16,932 nucleotides of DNA, from assembly GCA_041580375.1 (NCBI GenBank), contig JBFGDZ010000072.1:1-16932 (forward strand), given 5' to 3'. Position 1 is the first letter of the stretch. The number at the start of each line of letters is the position of its first letter. A program made the translations under genes and the position numbers. The DNA is from JAPUIN01 sp041580375 (GTDB lineage: Bacteria > Acidobacteriota > Polarisedimenticolia > Gp22-AA2). This document shows positions 1 to 7,502 of this stretch, in pieces. The notes beneath the pieces are model-generated. The model made no database searches, had not been told where the DNA came from, and saw nothing but the letters and a program-made list of their open reading frames with translations.

Positions 1-174
1 GATGAGGAGCGCGACCTGCTCGCGGGCCTTCTCCACGACTCTGCGCGCGCGCCGCCCTTCGGCGTGGACGCTGCCGGGATTGGCCGGTGGATCCTCGATC
101 AGGCGGACGATCGCCTCGCGCGCCTCGGGGCGCAGCGGGCTGGAGGCGTTGTGATCGAGATACACGCGTGACAC
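1..174 (-). CDS. Cysteine desulfurase, N-terminal fragment (NifS/IscS family), cut by window edge
   Basis: Read leftward from a GTG at 174, the first 58 codons begin MSRVYLDHNASSPLRPEARE and continue with NPGSVHAEGRRAR and a VEKAREQV helix. This is the signature N-terminus of class V aminotransferase-fold cysteine desulfurases (YLDHNA, then the NPSS/GSxH segment). The family is PLP-dependent and moves sulfur from cysteine to Fe-S cluster or tRNA-thiolation acceptors in the cytosol. The PLP lysine and catalytic cysteine lie beyond the window, so activity and subtype (NifS or IscS) cannot be judged. GTG 174 was preferred because it sits at the predicted transcription start. A second GTG at 165 is in frame and would remove three residues. 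No Shine-Dalgarno sequence is visible upstream. The gene diverges from ileS. Confidence 0.9.
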   Translation of the reverse strand, partial: MSRVYLDHNASSPLRPEAREAIVRLIEDPPANPGSVHAEGRRARRVVEKAREQVALLI

Positions 175-181
175 TGGCGGA

Positions 182-210
182 AATTAGCACAGAGCCGCCG
201 TCCTTGACAA
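182..210 (-). promoter_or_regulatory. Leftward promoter of the cysteine desulfurase gene
   Basis: On the minus strand TTGTCA (210-205) is followed after 17 bases by CTAATT (187-182). GCTAAT (188-183) is an alternative -10 with a 16-base spacer. Transcription would start near 175, which is the GTG start codon itself. The -35 overlaps that of the divergent ileS promoter. Confidence 0.5.
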
Positions 211-233
211 TATTCGGAGCCGCCTGTTAGATT
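204..233 (+). promoter_or_regulatory. Rightward promoter of the ileS operon
   Basis: A perfect -35 TTGACA (204-209) is followed after 17-18 bases by TTAGAT/TAGATT (227-233), with a TG just upstream of the -10. The predicted start near 239 gives a leader of about 58 bases before ileS. The -35 overlaps the one on the opposite strand because TTGACAA reads TTGTCAA in reverse. Confidence 0.6.
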
Positions 234-244
234 CCGGGCTCACC

Positions 245-272
245 GAAACGGCCGGAGTCCGGCCTGAAACGG
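245..272 (+). repeat. Leader hairpin flanked by a GAAACGG direct repeat
   Basis: Inside the predicted ileS leader, GGCCGG (250-255) and CCGGCC (259-264) can form a 6-bp stem with a 3-base loop. GAAACGG occurs on both sides (245-251 and 266-272). No T-box or other known leader motif is recognised. The role, if any, is unknown. Confidence 0.4.
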
Positions 273-297
273 CGTTCTTCAAGGGATCCTACGGCCC

Positions 298-3141
298 ATG
301 CGGCCGCTCGACGTCAAGTCGACAATCAATCTGCCGAAGACCCAGTTCCCGATGAAGGCGAATCTCCCCCGCCGGGAGCCGCTCCTCATCGAGGCATGGG
401 ATCGATCGGACGTCTATTCCGCGATCCGGAAGGCCCGCCGCGGACGGCCCCTCTTCGTCCTCCACGACGGACCCCCGTACGCCAACGGGCACATTCATCT
501 GGGACAGGCTCTCAACAAGATTCTCAAGGACATCGTCGTCAAGTCCCGCACCATGCTCGGCTTCGACGCCCCCTATCTCCCCGGGTGGGATTGCCACGGC
601 CTGCCGATCGAGCATCAGGTCGACAAGGACCTGGGCGCGCGGAAGGCGCGGATGAGCCCGCTCGAGATCCGGGCGGCGTGCCGTGCCTACGCGGAGAAGT
701 TCATCGACGTGCAGCGCGAGGAATTCAGGCGCCTCGGCGTCTTCGGGGAGTGGGGCGCCCCCTACCGGACGCTCGACTCGAGCTACGAGGCGACGATCGT
801 CGAGCAGATCGGACGGTTTGCGGAGAACGGCAACATCTACCGCGACAAGCGCTCCGTGCACTGGTGTCCGCGATGCGCCACGGCGCTGGCCGAGGCCGAG
901 GTCGAATACGATGAGCACGTGTCCCCCTCGATCTATGTCCGCTTCCCATGGGAGGGCGCCGCGCTCGAAGAGCGCGTGCCGGGCATCCGGGGGCGCCGCG
1001 TCTCGATCCTCATCTGGACGACCACTCCCTGGACCCTGCCCGCCAACCTGGCGATCGCCTTCCACCCCGATTTCGAGTACAGGCTGCTCGAGGCCGGCGA
1101 CGAGGTGCTGCTGGTGGTCGCGGAGCGGGCGAACGACGTTCTCGGCCTCGGCGGCCTGAAGCCCGGCCGCGTCCTGGCGACCTTCCGGGGGCGCGAGCTC
1201 GAAGGACTGGGCGAGGCGCGCTCTCCCTATCCCTTCGCCGCGGACGGCCGATCCCGGCTCGTCCTGGGGGATTACGTCACGCGGGAGACCGGCACGGGCG
1301 CGGTCCATACCGCTCCGGGCCACGGAATGGACGACTATCTCACCGGCCGCCGCGAGGGGCTTCCGATCTTCTCGCCCGTGGACGAGCGCGGACGTTTCAT
1401 CGACGCGATCGGGCCGTTTGCCCGGCGGCCGGTCCTCGAGGCGAATGAAACGATCGTCGAGGATCTGCGCGAGCGTGGCCTGCTCTATCACGCCGAGACG
1501 ATCACTCACAGCTACCCGCACTGCTGGCGCTGCAAGAAGCCGATTCTCTTCCGGGCGACCGAGCAGTGGTTCATCGCCCTCGATCACAATGATCTCCGGC
1601 GCCGGAGTCTCGAGGCCATCGGCCGCGTGCGCTGGATCCCGGCGGGCGGCTCCGCGCGCATCGGCGGCATGCTGGAGACGCGCCCCGACTGGTGCGTCTC
1701 CCGGCAGCGCGTGTGGGGCGTGCCCCTCCCCTTTCCGTTCTGCCGGACGTGCGAGACCGCCGTCGTCGACGTGCCCTTCATCCGCCGGGTGTCGAGGTTG
1801 TTCCGCGAGCGCGGCAGCGATGCCTGGTTCGACGAGGCGGCCTTCCGCGGCCTGGCGGACGGCCTCCGTTGTCCGGGGTGCGCGGGCAACGATCTCGTCC
1901 GACGCGACGAGATCGTCGACGTCTGGTTCGAGTCGGGCGTCTCGTACCTGGCCGTGATGGCCGCGAACGAGAACTGTCCCTGGCCGAGCGATCTCTATCT
2001 GGAAGGGAGCGATCAGCATCGCGGCTGGTTTCATTCCTCGCTGCTGGTCGCCGTGAACGATCGGGGAGGCGCCCCCTACCGGAGCGTCCTCACCCACGGC
2101 TTCACCCTCGACGGCGCAGGGCGCAAGATGTCCAAGTCGCAGGGGAACGTCATCGCGCCGCAGGAGGTGATCCGCCAGCACGGGGCCGACGTGCTCCGCC
2201 TGTGGGTCGCCACGGTCGATTTCCTGGAGGACATGCGGCTCAGCCAGGAGATCCTGTCGCGCAACGCCGATGCCTACAGAAAGATCCGCAATACGGTCCG
2301 CTTCCTGCTCGGCAACCTGAGCGATTTCGATCCCGGACGGCACGCGATCCCGCTGCGCGACCTGCAGGAGATCGATCGCTGGGCGCTGCACCGGCTGAAC
2401 GATCTGATCGAGCGCGTGCGGACCTCGTACGAGGCCTATGAATTTCACCTCGTCACGCAGGCGATCCACCGCTTCTGCACCGTGACCCTCAGCTCGCTCT
2501 ACCTGGACGTCCTCAAGGATCGGCTGTACACGAGCCCGACGGACGCTCCCGAACGCCGCTCCGCCCAGACCGCCATGCACCGGATCGCCGACTCGATCAC
2601 ACGGCTCATGGCTCCGATCCTGTGCTTCACGGCCGAGGAGATCTGGAGCGCCCTGCACGGCCGGGGCGACGGGGATCCGATCCAGGACTCGGTGCACACG
2701 GCCGAGTTTCCGGGCCTCCTCGATCTTCCCGACGACGGGCCGCTGCTCGATCGCTGGAGGGTGCTCCTCGACGTGCGGGAGGAGGTTCTCAAGGCTCTCG
2801 AGACGGTGCGCGCCCGGGGAGACATCGGGAACTCTCTCGAGGCTCACGTCACCCTGCAGGCGCCCGCCGGGATCGCGGACGTGCTTTCGGCCTACTCGGA
2901 CTCTCTGCAGTTTCTCTTCATCGTGTCGCGAGCCACGCTCGGCGCGGTCACCGGGCCCATACTCGAGAGCGACCGGCTGCCCGGCCTCAGGATCGCGGTG
3001 GAGAAGGCGGAAGGCGGAAAGTGCGAGCGATGCTGGAACGTGACGACCGACATCGGATCCGAGGCCGCGCATCCGACCGTGTGCGGACGCTGCGCCCGCT
3101 CGATCCGGACGATCCTCGAGGCCCGCGGGGCCGGACCTTGA
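298..3141 (+). CDS. ileS: Isoleucyl-tRNA synthetase
   Basis: This 947-residue class Ia synthetase charges tRNA-Ile with isoleucine in the cytosol. Landmarks in order: N-terminal NLPKTQFPMKANLP; nucleotide-binding PPYANGHIHLGQALNK (HIGH region about 65-70, with Gln70 where the second His is usual); WDCHGLPIE; Cys pairs at 190/193 and 409/412; the CP1 editing domain with WTTTPWTLPAN and GTGAVHTAPGHGMDDY; WCVSRQRVWG; DVWFESG; KMSKS at 610-614; an anticodon-binding domain; and a C-terminal zinc finger with Cys909, 912, 929 and 932. The length is normal for bacterial IleRS with a C-terminal zinc domain. ATG 298 fits the family N-terminus, although the ribosome-binding site (AAGGGA) is weak and about 12 bases away. 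It is the first gene of a five-gene operon and its stop overlaps the lspA start. Confidence 0.98.
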   Translation: MRPLDVKSTINLPKTQFPMKANLPRREPLLIEAWDRSDVYSAIRKARRGRPLFVLHDGPPYANGHIHLGQALNKILKDIVVKSRTMLGFDAPYLPGWDCHGLPIEHQVDKDLGARKARMSPLEIRAACRAYAEKFIDVQREEFRRLGVFGEWGAPYRTLDSSYEATIVEQIGRFAENGNIYRDKRSVHWCPRCATALAEAEVEYDEHVSPSIYVRFPWEGAALEERVPGIRGRRVSILIWTTTPWTLPANLAIAFHPDFEYRLLEAGDEVLLVVAERANDVLGLGGLKPGRVLATFRGRELEGLGEARSPYPFAADGRSRLVLGDYVTRETGTGAVHTAPGHGMDDYLTGRREGLPIFSPVDERGRFIDAIGPFARRPVLEANETIVEDLRERGLLYHAETITHSYPHCWRCKKPILFRATEQWFIALDHNDLRRRSLEAIGRVRWIPAGGSARIGGMLETRPDWCVSRQRVWGVPLPFPFCRTCETAVVDVPFIRRVSRLFRERGSDAWFDEAAFRGLADGLRCPGCAGNDLVRRDEIVDVWFESGVSYLAVMAANENCPWPSDLYLEGSDQHRGWFHSSLLVAVNDRGGAPYRSVLTHGFTLDGAGRKMSKSQGNVIAPQEVIRQHGADVLRLWVATVDFLEDMRLSQEILSRNADAYRKIRNTVRFLLGNLSDFDPGRHAIPLRDLQEIDRWALHRLNDLIERVRTSYEAYEFHLVTQAIHRFCTVTLSSLYLDVLKDRLYTSPTDAPERRSAQTAMHRIADSITRLMAPILCFTAEEIWSALHGRGDGDPIQDSVHTAEFPGLLDLPDDGPLLDRWRVLLDVREEVLKALETVRARGDIGNSLEAHVTLQAPAGIADVLSAYSDSLQFLFIVSRATLGAVTGPILESDRLPGLRIAVEKAEGGKCERCWNVTTDIGSEAAHPTVCGRCARSIRTILEARGAGP

Positions 3142-3653
3142 GCCGCGGAGGCCCCATTCGGGCCCTGTACGTCGGTCTCGCCCTGGCGGTGTTCGGGCTG
3201 GACCAGGCGACGAAGGCCTGGATCAGCGCGACGATGACGCTTCATTCCACGCGGGAGATCGTGCCCGGCCTGTTTCAGCTGACCCTGGTCTGGAACCGCG
3301 GCGGCCTGTTCGGCCTCTGCCGGGAGCTCGGGGACCCCTTCCGCGGCATCCTCTTCACCGTCGTGCCGGCTGCGGCGATCGGGCTCATTCTGATGTTCCA
3401 GTTCCGGACCTCCCTCGCCGACCGGGTGGCCCAGACGGGCCTGGCGCTCATTCTCGGGGGAGCGGTCGGGAATCTGGCCGATCGGATCCGGCTCGGCCAC
3501 GTGATCGACTTTCTCGATGTCTACCTGGGCGAGCACCACTGGCCGGCCTTCAACGTCGCCGACTCCGCGATCTGCGTGGGTGTCTCACTGCTGCTGTTCG
3601 ACCTGCTGCGCAGAGGTCGTGGACGATCGGACGGGCCGCTGGAGGAGCGCTGA
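3138..3653 (+). CDS. lspA: Lipoprotein signal peptidase (signal peptidase II)
   Basis: This 171-residue inner-membrane aspartyl protease removes the signal peptide from prolipoproteins after Lgt has lipidated them. Visible family marks are DQATK (22-26) in the first membrane segment, VWNRGGLFG, GGAVGNLADRI with the first catalytic Asp115, GHVIDFLDVY, and FNVADSAI with the second catalytic Asp142. Four hydrophobic segments are evident. The start is taken as TTG 3138, which overlaps the ileS stop in a TTGA arrangement. No ATG or GTG lies between it and the first conserved helix, so TTG is the most economical choice. Its stop overlaps the lgt ATG by one base. Adjacency to lgt places two consecutive steps of lipoprotein maturation in one transcript, and this window also encodes a likely substrate at 6468-7310. 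Confidence 0.96.
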   Translation: MSRGGPIRALYVGLALAVFGLDQATKAWISATMTLHSTREIVPGLFQLTLVWNRGGLFGLCRELGDPFRGILFTVVPAAAIGLILMFQFRTSLADRVAQTGLALILGGAVGNLADRIRLGHVIDFLDVYLGEHHWPAFNVADSAICVGVSLLLFDLLRRGRGRSDGPLEER

Positions 3654-4459
3654 TGTATCCCGTCCTGTTCGATCTCGACCTCGGCCGCCTGGGCCAGTTC
3701 ACCATCGGCACCTACGGCCTGTTCTACGCTCTCGGCTTCCTGCTCGCCCTGCGCGTGGGGGTTCACTACGCCAGGCGAGAGGGCCTGCCGACGTCGCGCA
3801 TCATCGATCTGGGCATCCTCACCCTGATCGCGGGGTTCGTCGGCGCGAAGGTCCTTCTCTATCTCCTGCACTTCGGCTACTACATGGAGAATCCGCAGGA
3901 GATCCTGCGCAGCCTTCGCTCGGCCGGCGTGTTCTACGGAGGTTTCGCGCTCGCGCTGCTGACGGCGTTCGTCTACCTGCGCCGGCACGCCCTCCCCTTC
4001 GGTCGCGTCGCCGACATCGCCGCCCCCTCGCTCGCCGCGGGGCAGGCGGTCGGGCGCCTGGGTTGTTTCTTCGCGGGATGCTGCTTCGGTCAGGTGTGCG
4101 ATCTGCCGTGGGCCGTGACGTTCACGAACGCGCGCGCCAGCGAGCTGACCGACGTCCCGCTCTTCGTCCGGCTGCATCCCACGCAGCTCTATCACGCGCT
4201 GGCCGATATCGCCCTGCTCGGCATCACCGCCTACGCCATGCGGCGCCGGCGCTTCGACGGGCAGGTGTTCTGGATCTACGTGCTCGTCTACGCGATTCTC
4301 CGTTTCGTCGTCGAGTTTTTCAGGGGTGATGCGGCCCGGGGCCTCTATTTCGGCGACACCCTTTCGACATCGCAGGTGATCGCGATCCCGGCGGCGCTCG
4401 TGGCGGTCGCGATGCTCGTCACGCTCGCCCGTCGATCCCGCACCCCGAGAACGGCATGA
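3653..4459 (+). CDS. lgt: Prolipoprotein diacylglyceryl transferase
   Basis: This 268-residue polytopic inner-membrane enzyme transfers diacylglycerol from phosphatidylglycerol to the lipobox cysteine, the first step of lipoprotein maturation. Family features seen: N-terminal IGTYGLFYALGFLLAL, the VFYGGFALAL helix, AVGRLGCFFAGCCFG with the conserved Arg135, HPTQLY at 175-180, and RFVVEFFRGD from Arg217. About seven hydrophobic segments are visible. Start ATG 3653 is supported by GGAGG seven bases upstream and a TGATG overlap with lspA. The 3-prime end (ATGATGA) overlaps the rluD start. The basic tail (RRSRTPRTA) is likely cytoplasmic. The identification rests on several motifs and is secure. 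Confidence 0.97.
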   Translation: MYPVLFDLDLGRLGQFTIGTYGLFYALGFLLALRVGVHYARREGLPTSRIIDLGILTLIAGFVGAKVLLYLLHFGYYMENPQEILRSLRSAGVFYGGFALALLTAFVYLRRHALPFGRVADIAAPSLAAGQAVGRLGCFFAGCCFGQVCDLPWAVTFTNARASELTDVPLFVRLHPTQLYHALADIALLGITAYAMRRRRFDGQVFWIYVLVYAILRFVVEFFRGDAARGLYFGDTLSTSQVIAIPAALVAVAMLVTLARRSRTPRTA

Positions 4460-5466
4460 TGACCTCGGCCGCCTCGACAGGACCCCCGCGCCGCCTCGAG
4501 CTCGTCGTTCCGGAGGGGCAGAGGGGCCGCCGGCTGGACCGGGCGCTGGCCGACCTGATCCCGGACCACAGCCGCGCCGCCTGGCAGAGACTCATCTCGG
4601 AAGGCCGCGTGAGCGTCGCCGACCGGCCCGTCCGCCCCTCGTACCGGGTGCGAGGCAAAGAGCTGGTCCGGGTCGATTTTCCGGAACCGCTGCCGTCGGG
4701 CCTGGTCGCCGAGGACCGGGCGCTCGACATCCTGCACGAGGACGAGGATCTCATCGTCATCAACAAGCCCCCGGGACTCGTCGTCCATCCCGGGGCGGGC
4801 GTGCGCGGCGGGACCCTCGCCAACGCGCTCCTGCATCATTGCGGTGGGCTGACGACCATCGGAGGCGTCGAGCGGCCCGGGATCGTGCACCGGCTCGACC
4901 GCGAGACGTCCGGCGTGATGGTCGTGGCCAAGAACGACGCGGCCCATCGCGATCTGTCGGCCCAGTTCAAGGCCCGGAAAACGAAGAAGATCTACGAGGC
5001 CCTCGTCTGGGGCCGGCCGCGGCGACCGGATGGATCGATCGTCGCCGCCATCGGCCGCCATCCCACGGTGCGCGTCCGGATGGCGGTCCGGCCCGGGGGG
5101 AGGGCCTCCCGGACGCTCTACCGGATCGTGGCGCCGCTCGGAGCCGTCTCGCTTCTGGAGGTTCGACCGGAGACCGGGCGGACTCACCAAATCCGGGTCC
5201 ACCTCAGCCATCTGGGGCACCCCGTCGTGGGGGATCGCCTGTACGGCGGGCATAGGCCCGCCGGGGGCCGCACGCCGGCGGAGCGGGAGGCGCTCGCCGG
5301 TTACCGCGGGATCGCGCTCCACGCCCGTCTGCTCGGCCTGATCCATCCCCGGACCGCCGCGAGTCTCGAATTCGAGGCGCCCAGGCCGGAGCCCCTGGAG
5401 CATCTCATCCGCGCCCTCCGGACCATCCGGCAAGCATCGACCGGCACGAAGGGAGGATCGGCATGA
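4456..5466 (+). CDS. rluD: RluA-family 23S rRNA pseudouridine synthase (RluD-like)
   Basis: This 336-residue protein has an N-terminal S4 RNA-binding domain (about 17-75, RRLDRALADLIPDHSR and LISEGRVSV) and a RluA-type pseudouridine synthase domain. IVINKPPGLVVHPG marks motif I, and HRLDRETSGVMVVAKN carries the catalytic Asp148. ETGRTHQIRVHLSHLGHPVVGD is the conserved motif near the C-terminus. The S4 plus RluA architecture is typical of RluD, which modifies helix 69 of 23S rRNA; target specificity is inferred. RluC or another paralogue cannot be excluded. ATG 4456 overlaps the lgt stop; ATG 4459 is equally possible. The stop overlaps the next gene in an ATGA, so translation is probably coupled. 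lspA-rluD adjacency is common in bacteria. Confidence 0.93.
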   Translation: MMTSAASTGPPRRLELVVPEGQRGRRLDRALADLIPDHSRAAWQRLISEGRVSVADRPVRPSYRVRGKELVRVDFPEPLPSGLVAEDRALDILHEDEDLIVINKPPGLVVHPGAGVRGGTLANALLHHCGGLTTIGGVERPGIVHRLDRETSGVMVVAKNDAAHRDLSAQFKARKTKKIYEALVWGRPRRPDGSIVAAIGRHPTVRVRMAVRPGGRASRTLYRIVAPLGAVSLLEVRPETGRTHQIRVHLSHLGHPVVGDRLYGGHRPAGGRTPAEREALAGYRGIALHARLLGLIHPRTAASLEFEAPRPEPLEHLIRALRTIRQASTGTKGGSA

Positions 5467-6344
5467 ACGGCACCAGTTTCGCCATTCTGGGCGCCGGCCG
5501 CATGGGTCGCGCCCTCGGCCGGCTGCTGGTGCAGCAGGGCCTGAGGCCCTCCGGGGTGACCGCCCGGACGCTGCGCTCGGCCCGCCAGGCCGCGGCGTTC
5601 GTCGGGGGCGGAGAGCCGACCCGCTCCAACGAGGACGCTGTCGCAGGCGCGTCACTCGTCTTCATCACCACGCCGGATCGGGTGATCCCGCTGCTCGCCC
5701 AGGAGCTCGCGGAGACCGATCTCAGATGGGGGAGACGGGTCGTGGCCCACACGAGCGGGGCGCTCTCCTCCAGCGTTCTCGAGCCCCTGCGCCGGCGCGG
5801 GGCGCAGGTCGCCTCGATCCATCCCCTCGCCAGCATCGCCGACCCCCGGGTCGGGCTTCGGGATCCGGCCGGCATCCCCTTCGCCATCGAAGGGGAGCCG
5901 AGGGCGGTCCGGCGCCTGCGCAGACTGGTCGTCGCTTTCGGCGGGATGCCGGTGACGATTCCCATGGAGGCGAAGTCGCTCTACCATCTGATCGCGGTGC
6001 TCCTGTCGAACGATCTGGTGGCGCTGATCGCGGTCGGCCTCGAGACGGCACGCGCGCTCGGGCTGAGCGAGCGCCAGGCCCTGCGTCTCTACATGCCGCT
6101 GGTCCGGGGCACCCTGGACAACGTCGAGCGGCTGGGCCCCGTGAAGGCTCTGACGGGTCCCGTCTCGCGCGGGGACGCCAGCACCCTGCGCCTTCACGCC
6201 GAGGTCCTGCGGGCCCTGCCCGCCGATTTCCGCAAACTCCACCGTCTGCTGGGGGTCCGGTCGACCGATCTGGCCCTCCGCGCCCGCACCATCACGCCCG
6301 AGGTCGCCACGCGGCTCGTCCGGCTCCTCGGGTCGCTTCCTTGA
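5463..6344 (+). CDS. DUF2520-type Rossmann-fold oxidoreductase-like protein
   Basis: This 293-residue protein starts with a dinucleotide-binding glycine motif, FAILGAGRMGRALG (7-20), followed by LVFITTPDRVIPLLAQEL, VAHTSGALSSSVLEPLRRRG and ASIHPLASIADP. The remainder is a helical domain (KSLYHLIAVLLSNDLVALIAVG and PLVRGTLDNVERLG). This matches the two-domain layout of Rossmann_like plus DUF2520 proteins, distant relatives of pyrroline-5-carboxylate and ketopantoate reductases. The usual catalytic role is not established for the family, and no substrate can be named from sequence. The start has GGGAGG six bases upstream and an ATGA overlap with rluD, so it is the last gene of the ileS operon. 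Its stop codon lies inside the -35 of a putative promoter. Confidence 0.85.
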   Translation: MNGTSFAILGAGRMGRALGRLLVQQGLRPSGVTARTLRSARQAAAFVGGGEPTRSNEDAVAGASLVFITTPDRVIPLLAQELAETDLRWGRRVVAHTSGALSSSVLEPLRRRGAQVASIHPLASIADPRVGLRDPAGIPFAIEGEPRAVRRLRRLVVAFGGMPVTIPMEAKSLYHLIAVLLSNDLVALIAVGLETARALGLSERQALRLYMPLVRGTLDNVERLGPVKALTGPVSRGDASTLRLHAEVLRALPADFRKLHRLLGVRSTDLALRARTITPEVATRLVRLLGSLP

Positions 6345-6369
6345 TCTGACCCGGAAAGGACCTTAGATT
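6341..6369 (+). promoter_or_regulatory. Putative promoter reading into the 3-prime side of the convergent lipoprotein gene
   Basis: TTGATC (6341-6346) and TAGATT (6364-6369) are separated by 17 bases. The predicted start near 6376 has no convincing gene ahead of it on the same strand. Its transcript would run antisense to the lipoprotein gene. Confidence 0.35.
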
Positions 6370-6467
6370 GCGATATTGGAATCGTCGGGGAAGGTGTGTG
6401 CCGTCCTGGCCGAGATCGGCCCGAACCGCCATGGGGGGAAGAGGTGAGTCGGCTGGATTCCGGAGAC
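6345..6467. other. Convergent intergenic region with hairpin
   Basis: This lies between the ends of the DUF2520 gene and the convergent lipoprotein gene. It holds the putative promoter at 6341-6369 and a small hairpin GGCCG-AGAT-CGGCC (6408-6421). There is no U-tract, so no standard intrinsic terminator. A short frame from ATG 6431 has no clear ribosome-binding site and is not called. Confidence 0.4.
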
Positions 6468-7310
6468 CTAGCCTCCGCAGGCGCCCGACAGCCCGGGCAG
6501 ACCGCTGCAAATGCTGCTTGTCGCGAACTGAATGAGGCAGCAGAGGCAATCGTCGCCCTCGCAGATGAACTCCGTCTGCTGCGTCGTCACCGGCAGCGGC
6601 ACGGGCCACGTGGTGATGTTCCCCGCCCGATCGACGGCGTCCACCCGGAAATCGAAGGTCGATCCGCTCTTCACGTCGATGACGACCTGTCCCTTATCCA
6701 GCGCCAGGCAGTCCTGCACGAGCTGCGTGGTCTCGCTGATCTCCAGCTGGAGATCGAAGGCCCCGAGCCGCCGTTCGAACGTTCCGTCGAAGGCGACCTG
6801 GTCGTTGGACGTGAGGATGAACCCGCTGAGCGGTTTGCACGAAACCGGGGGCCCGGACGTGCAGTCGACGTTGAAGCTGCCGATCTGCGTGAACGAGAAC
6901 TTGTTCGCCCCTCCGTCGTCGAACAGGACCAGGCTCTGCTCGTCCTGGACCACGTCGCCCGGCTGGCCGGGCGGGACGAACGTCGCGGTCACCGCGAGAA
7001 TGTCGTCCTGTCCGTTCGCCGGATCGGGGTCGGAGTCCGGATCGGAGACCGGCACGACGAACTCCAGTTCCGAGTATTTCATGCCGACGATCAGAGTTCC
7101 GTCAGGAGGAGCGCCCAGATTGATGAAGACGTTGGTGAAGTCGCACCGGACCTCGCTCGGGTTCGCGCGCACGATCGGTGTCGCCGTGATGATGGGAGGC
7201 GAGCCGAAGATCCGGCGCTGGTCCGGCTGATCGTCGGTCTTGCTGCAGGCCATCAGGGGAAGCAGGGCCACGGCCGCCGCCGGGAGGAGAAGCCGCCTGT
7301 TGAGGATCAC
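6468..7310 (-). CDS. Cysteine-rich predicted lipoprotein, family not recognised
   Basis: The 280-residue product begins with basic RR, a hydrophobic stretch and a lipobox LMAC with Cys22, a class II signal peptide that Lgt and LspA would process. GTG 7310 was chosen because GGAGG lies seven bases upstream and the signal peptide starts exactly there; the longer open frame to 7451 lacks both. The mature part looks beta-rich (ELEFVVPVSD, DILAVTATFV, FDLQLEISE, FDFRVDAVDRAGNITTW), like an Ig-like or beta-sandwich fold. An acidic stretch DPDSDPDPANGQDD (90-103) could bind calcium. Besides Cys22 it has Cys56, 150, 158 and 201, then a cluster at 250, 255, 257, 258, 268 and 278 in a tail containing EGDDCLCCLIQF. 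Exposed to the periplasm or cell surface, these probably form disulfides or bind metal. I do not recognise the family. Confidence 0.8.
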   Translation of the reverse strand: MILNRRLLLPAAAVALLPLMACSKTDDQPDQRRIFGSPPIITATPIVRANPSEVRCDFTNVFINLGAPPDGTLIVGMKYSELEFVVPVSDPDSDPDPANGQDDILAVTATFVPPGQPGDVVQDEQSLVLFDDGGANKFSFTQIGSFNVDCTSGPPVSCKPLSGFILTSNDQVAFDGTFERRLGAFDLQLEISETTQLVQDCLALDKGQVVIDVKSGSTFDFRVDAVDRAGNITTWPVPLPVTTQQTEFICEGDDCLCCLIQFATSSICSGLPGLSGACGG

Positions 7311-7496
7311 TCTATGACCTCCTGCACGCCGGCGGTCCCCCGCCTTCCGCACGCCGCCGGGTGCCCGTTCCCGCCTGGAATTCCGGCAGGAGCCGCGCGG
7401 AACGTTCCGGCCGTCCGTCGGTCGCGGTGTGTGGAAGGGTCCGCCACCCAAGTCCTTGATATAGAAGCACTCGCGGGCATCCCGACCGGCGAGTGC
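7311..7496 (-). other. Long 5-prime leader of the lipoprotein mRNA
   Basis: From the predicted start near 7496 to the GTG at 7310 there are about 186 untranslated bases, much longer than other leaders here. The first bases form an 8-bp hairpin (7467-7496); the rest is GC-rich with further short complementary runs ahead of the GGAGG site. I checked by eye for cyclic-di-GMP, cobalamin and TPP riboswitch signatures and did not find one. It may be a regulatory or stabilising leader. Confidence 0.4.
7467..7496 (-). repeat. 8-bp inverted repeat at the predicted mRNA 5-prime end
   Basis: GCACTCGC (7467-7474) and GCGAGTGC (7489-7496) are perfect complements around a 14-base loop. The outer end coincides with the transcription start predicted from the promoter at 7503-7531. 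Confidence 0.6.
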
Positions 7497-7502
7497 GCGC
7501 TA

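Noticed and set aside
289..3072. Open frame of 927 codons on the minus strand opposite ileS
   Set aside because: It mirrors the ileS codon pattern in GC-rich DNA, has Arg/Gly/Ala/Asp-rich content with no domain, and lies wholly antisense to a certain gene.
7311..7451. N-terminal extension of the lipoprotein to 7451
   Set aside because: The extension is Arg/Gly/Pro-rich, lacks a ribosome-binding site and would bury the signal peptide. GTG 7310 has GGAGG at seven bases.
7311..7496. Known riboswitch in the lipoprotein leader
   Set aside because: By eye I found none of the conserved cores of cyclic-di-GMP, cobalamin or TPP riboswitches. An Infernal search against Rfam would be decisive.
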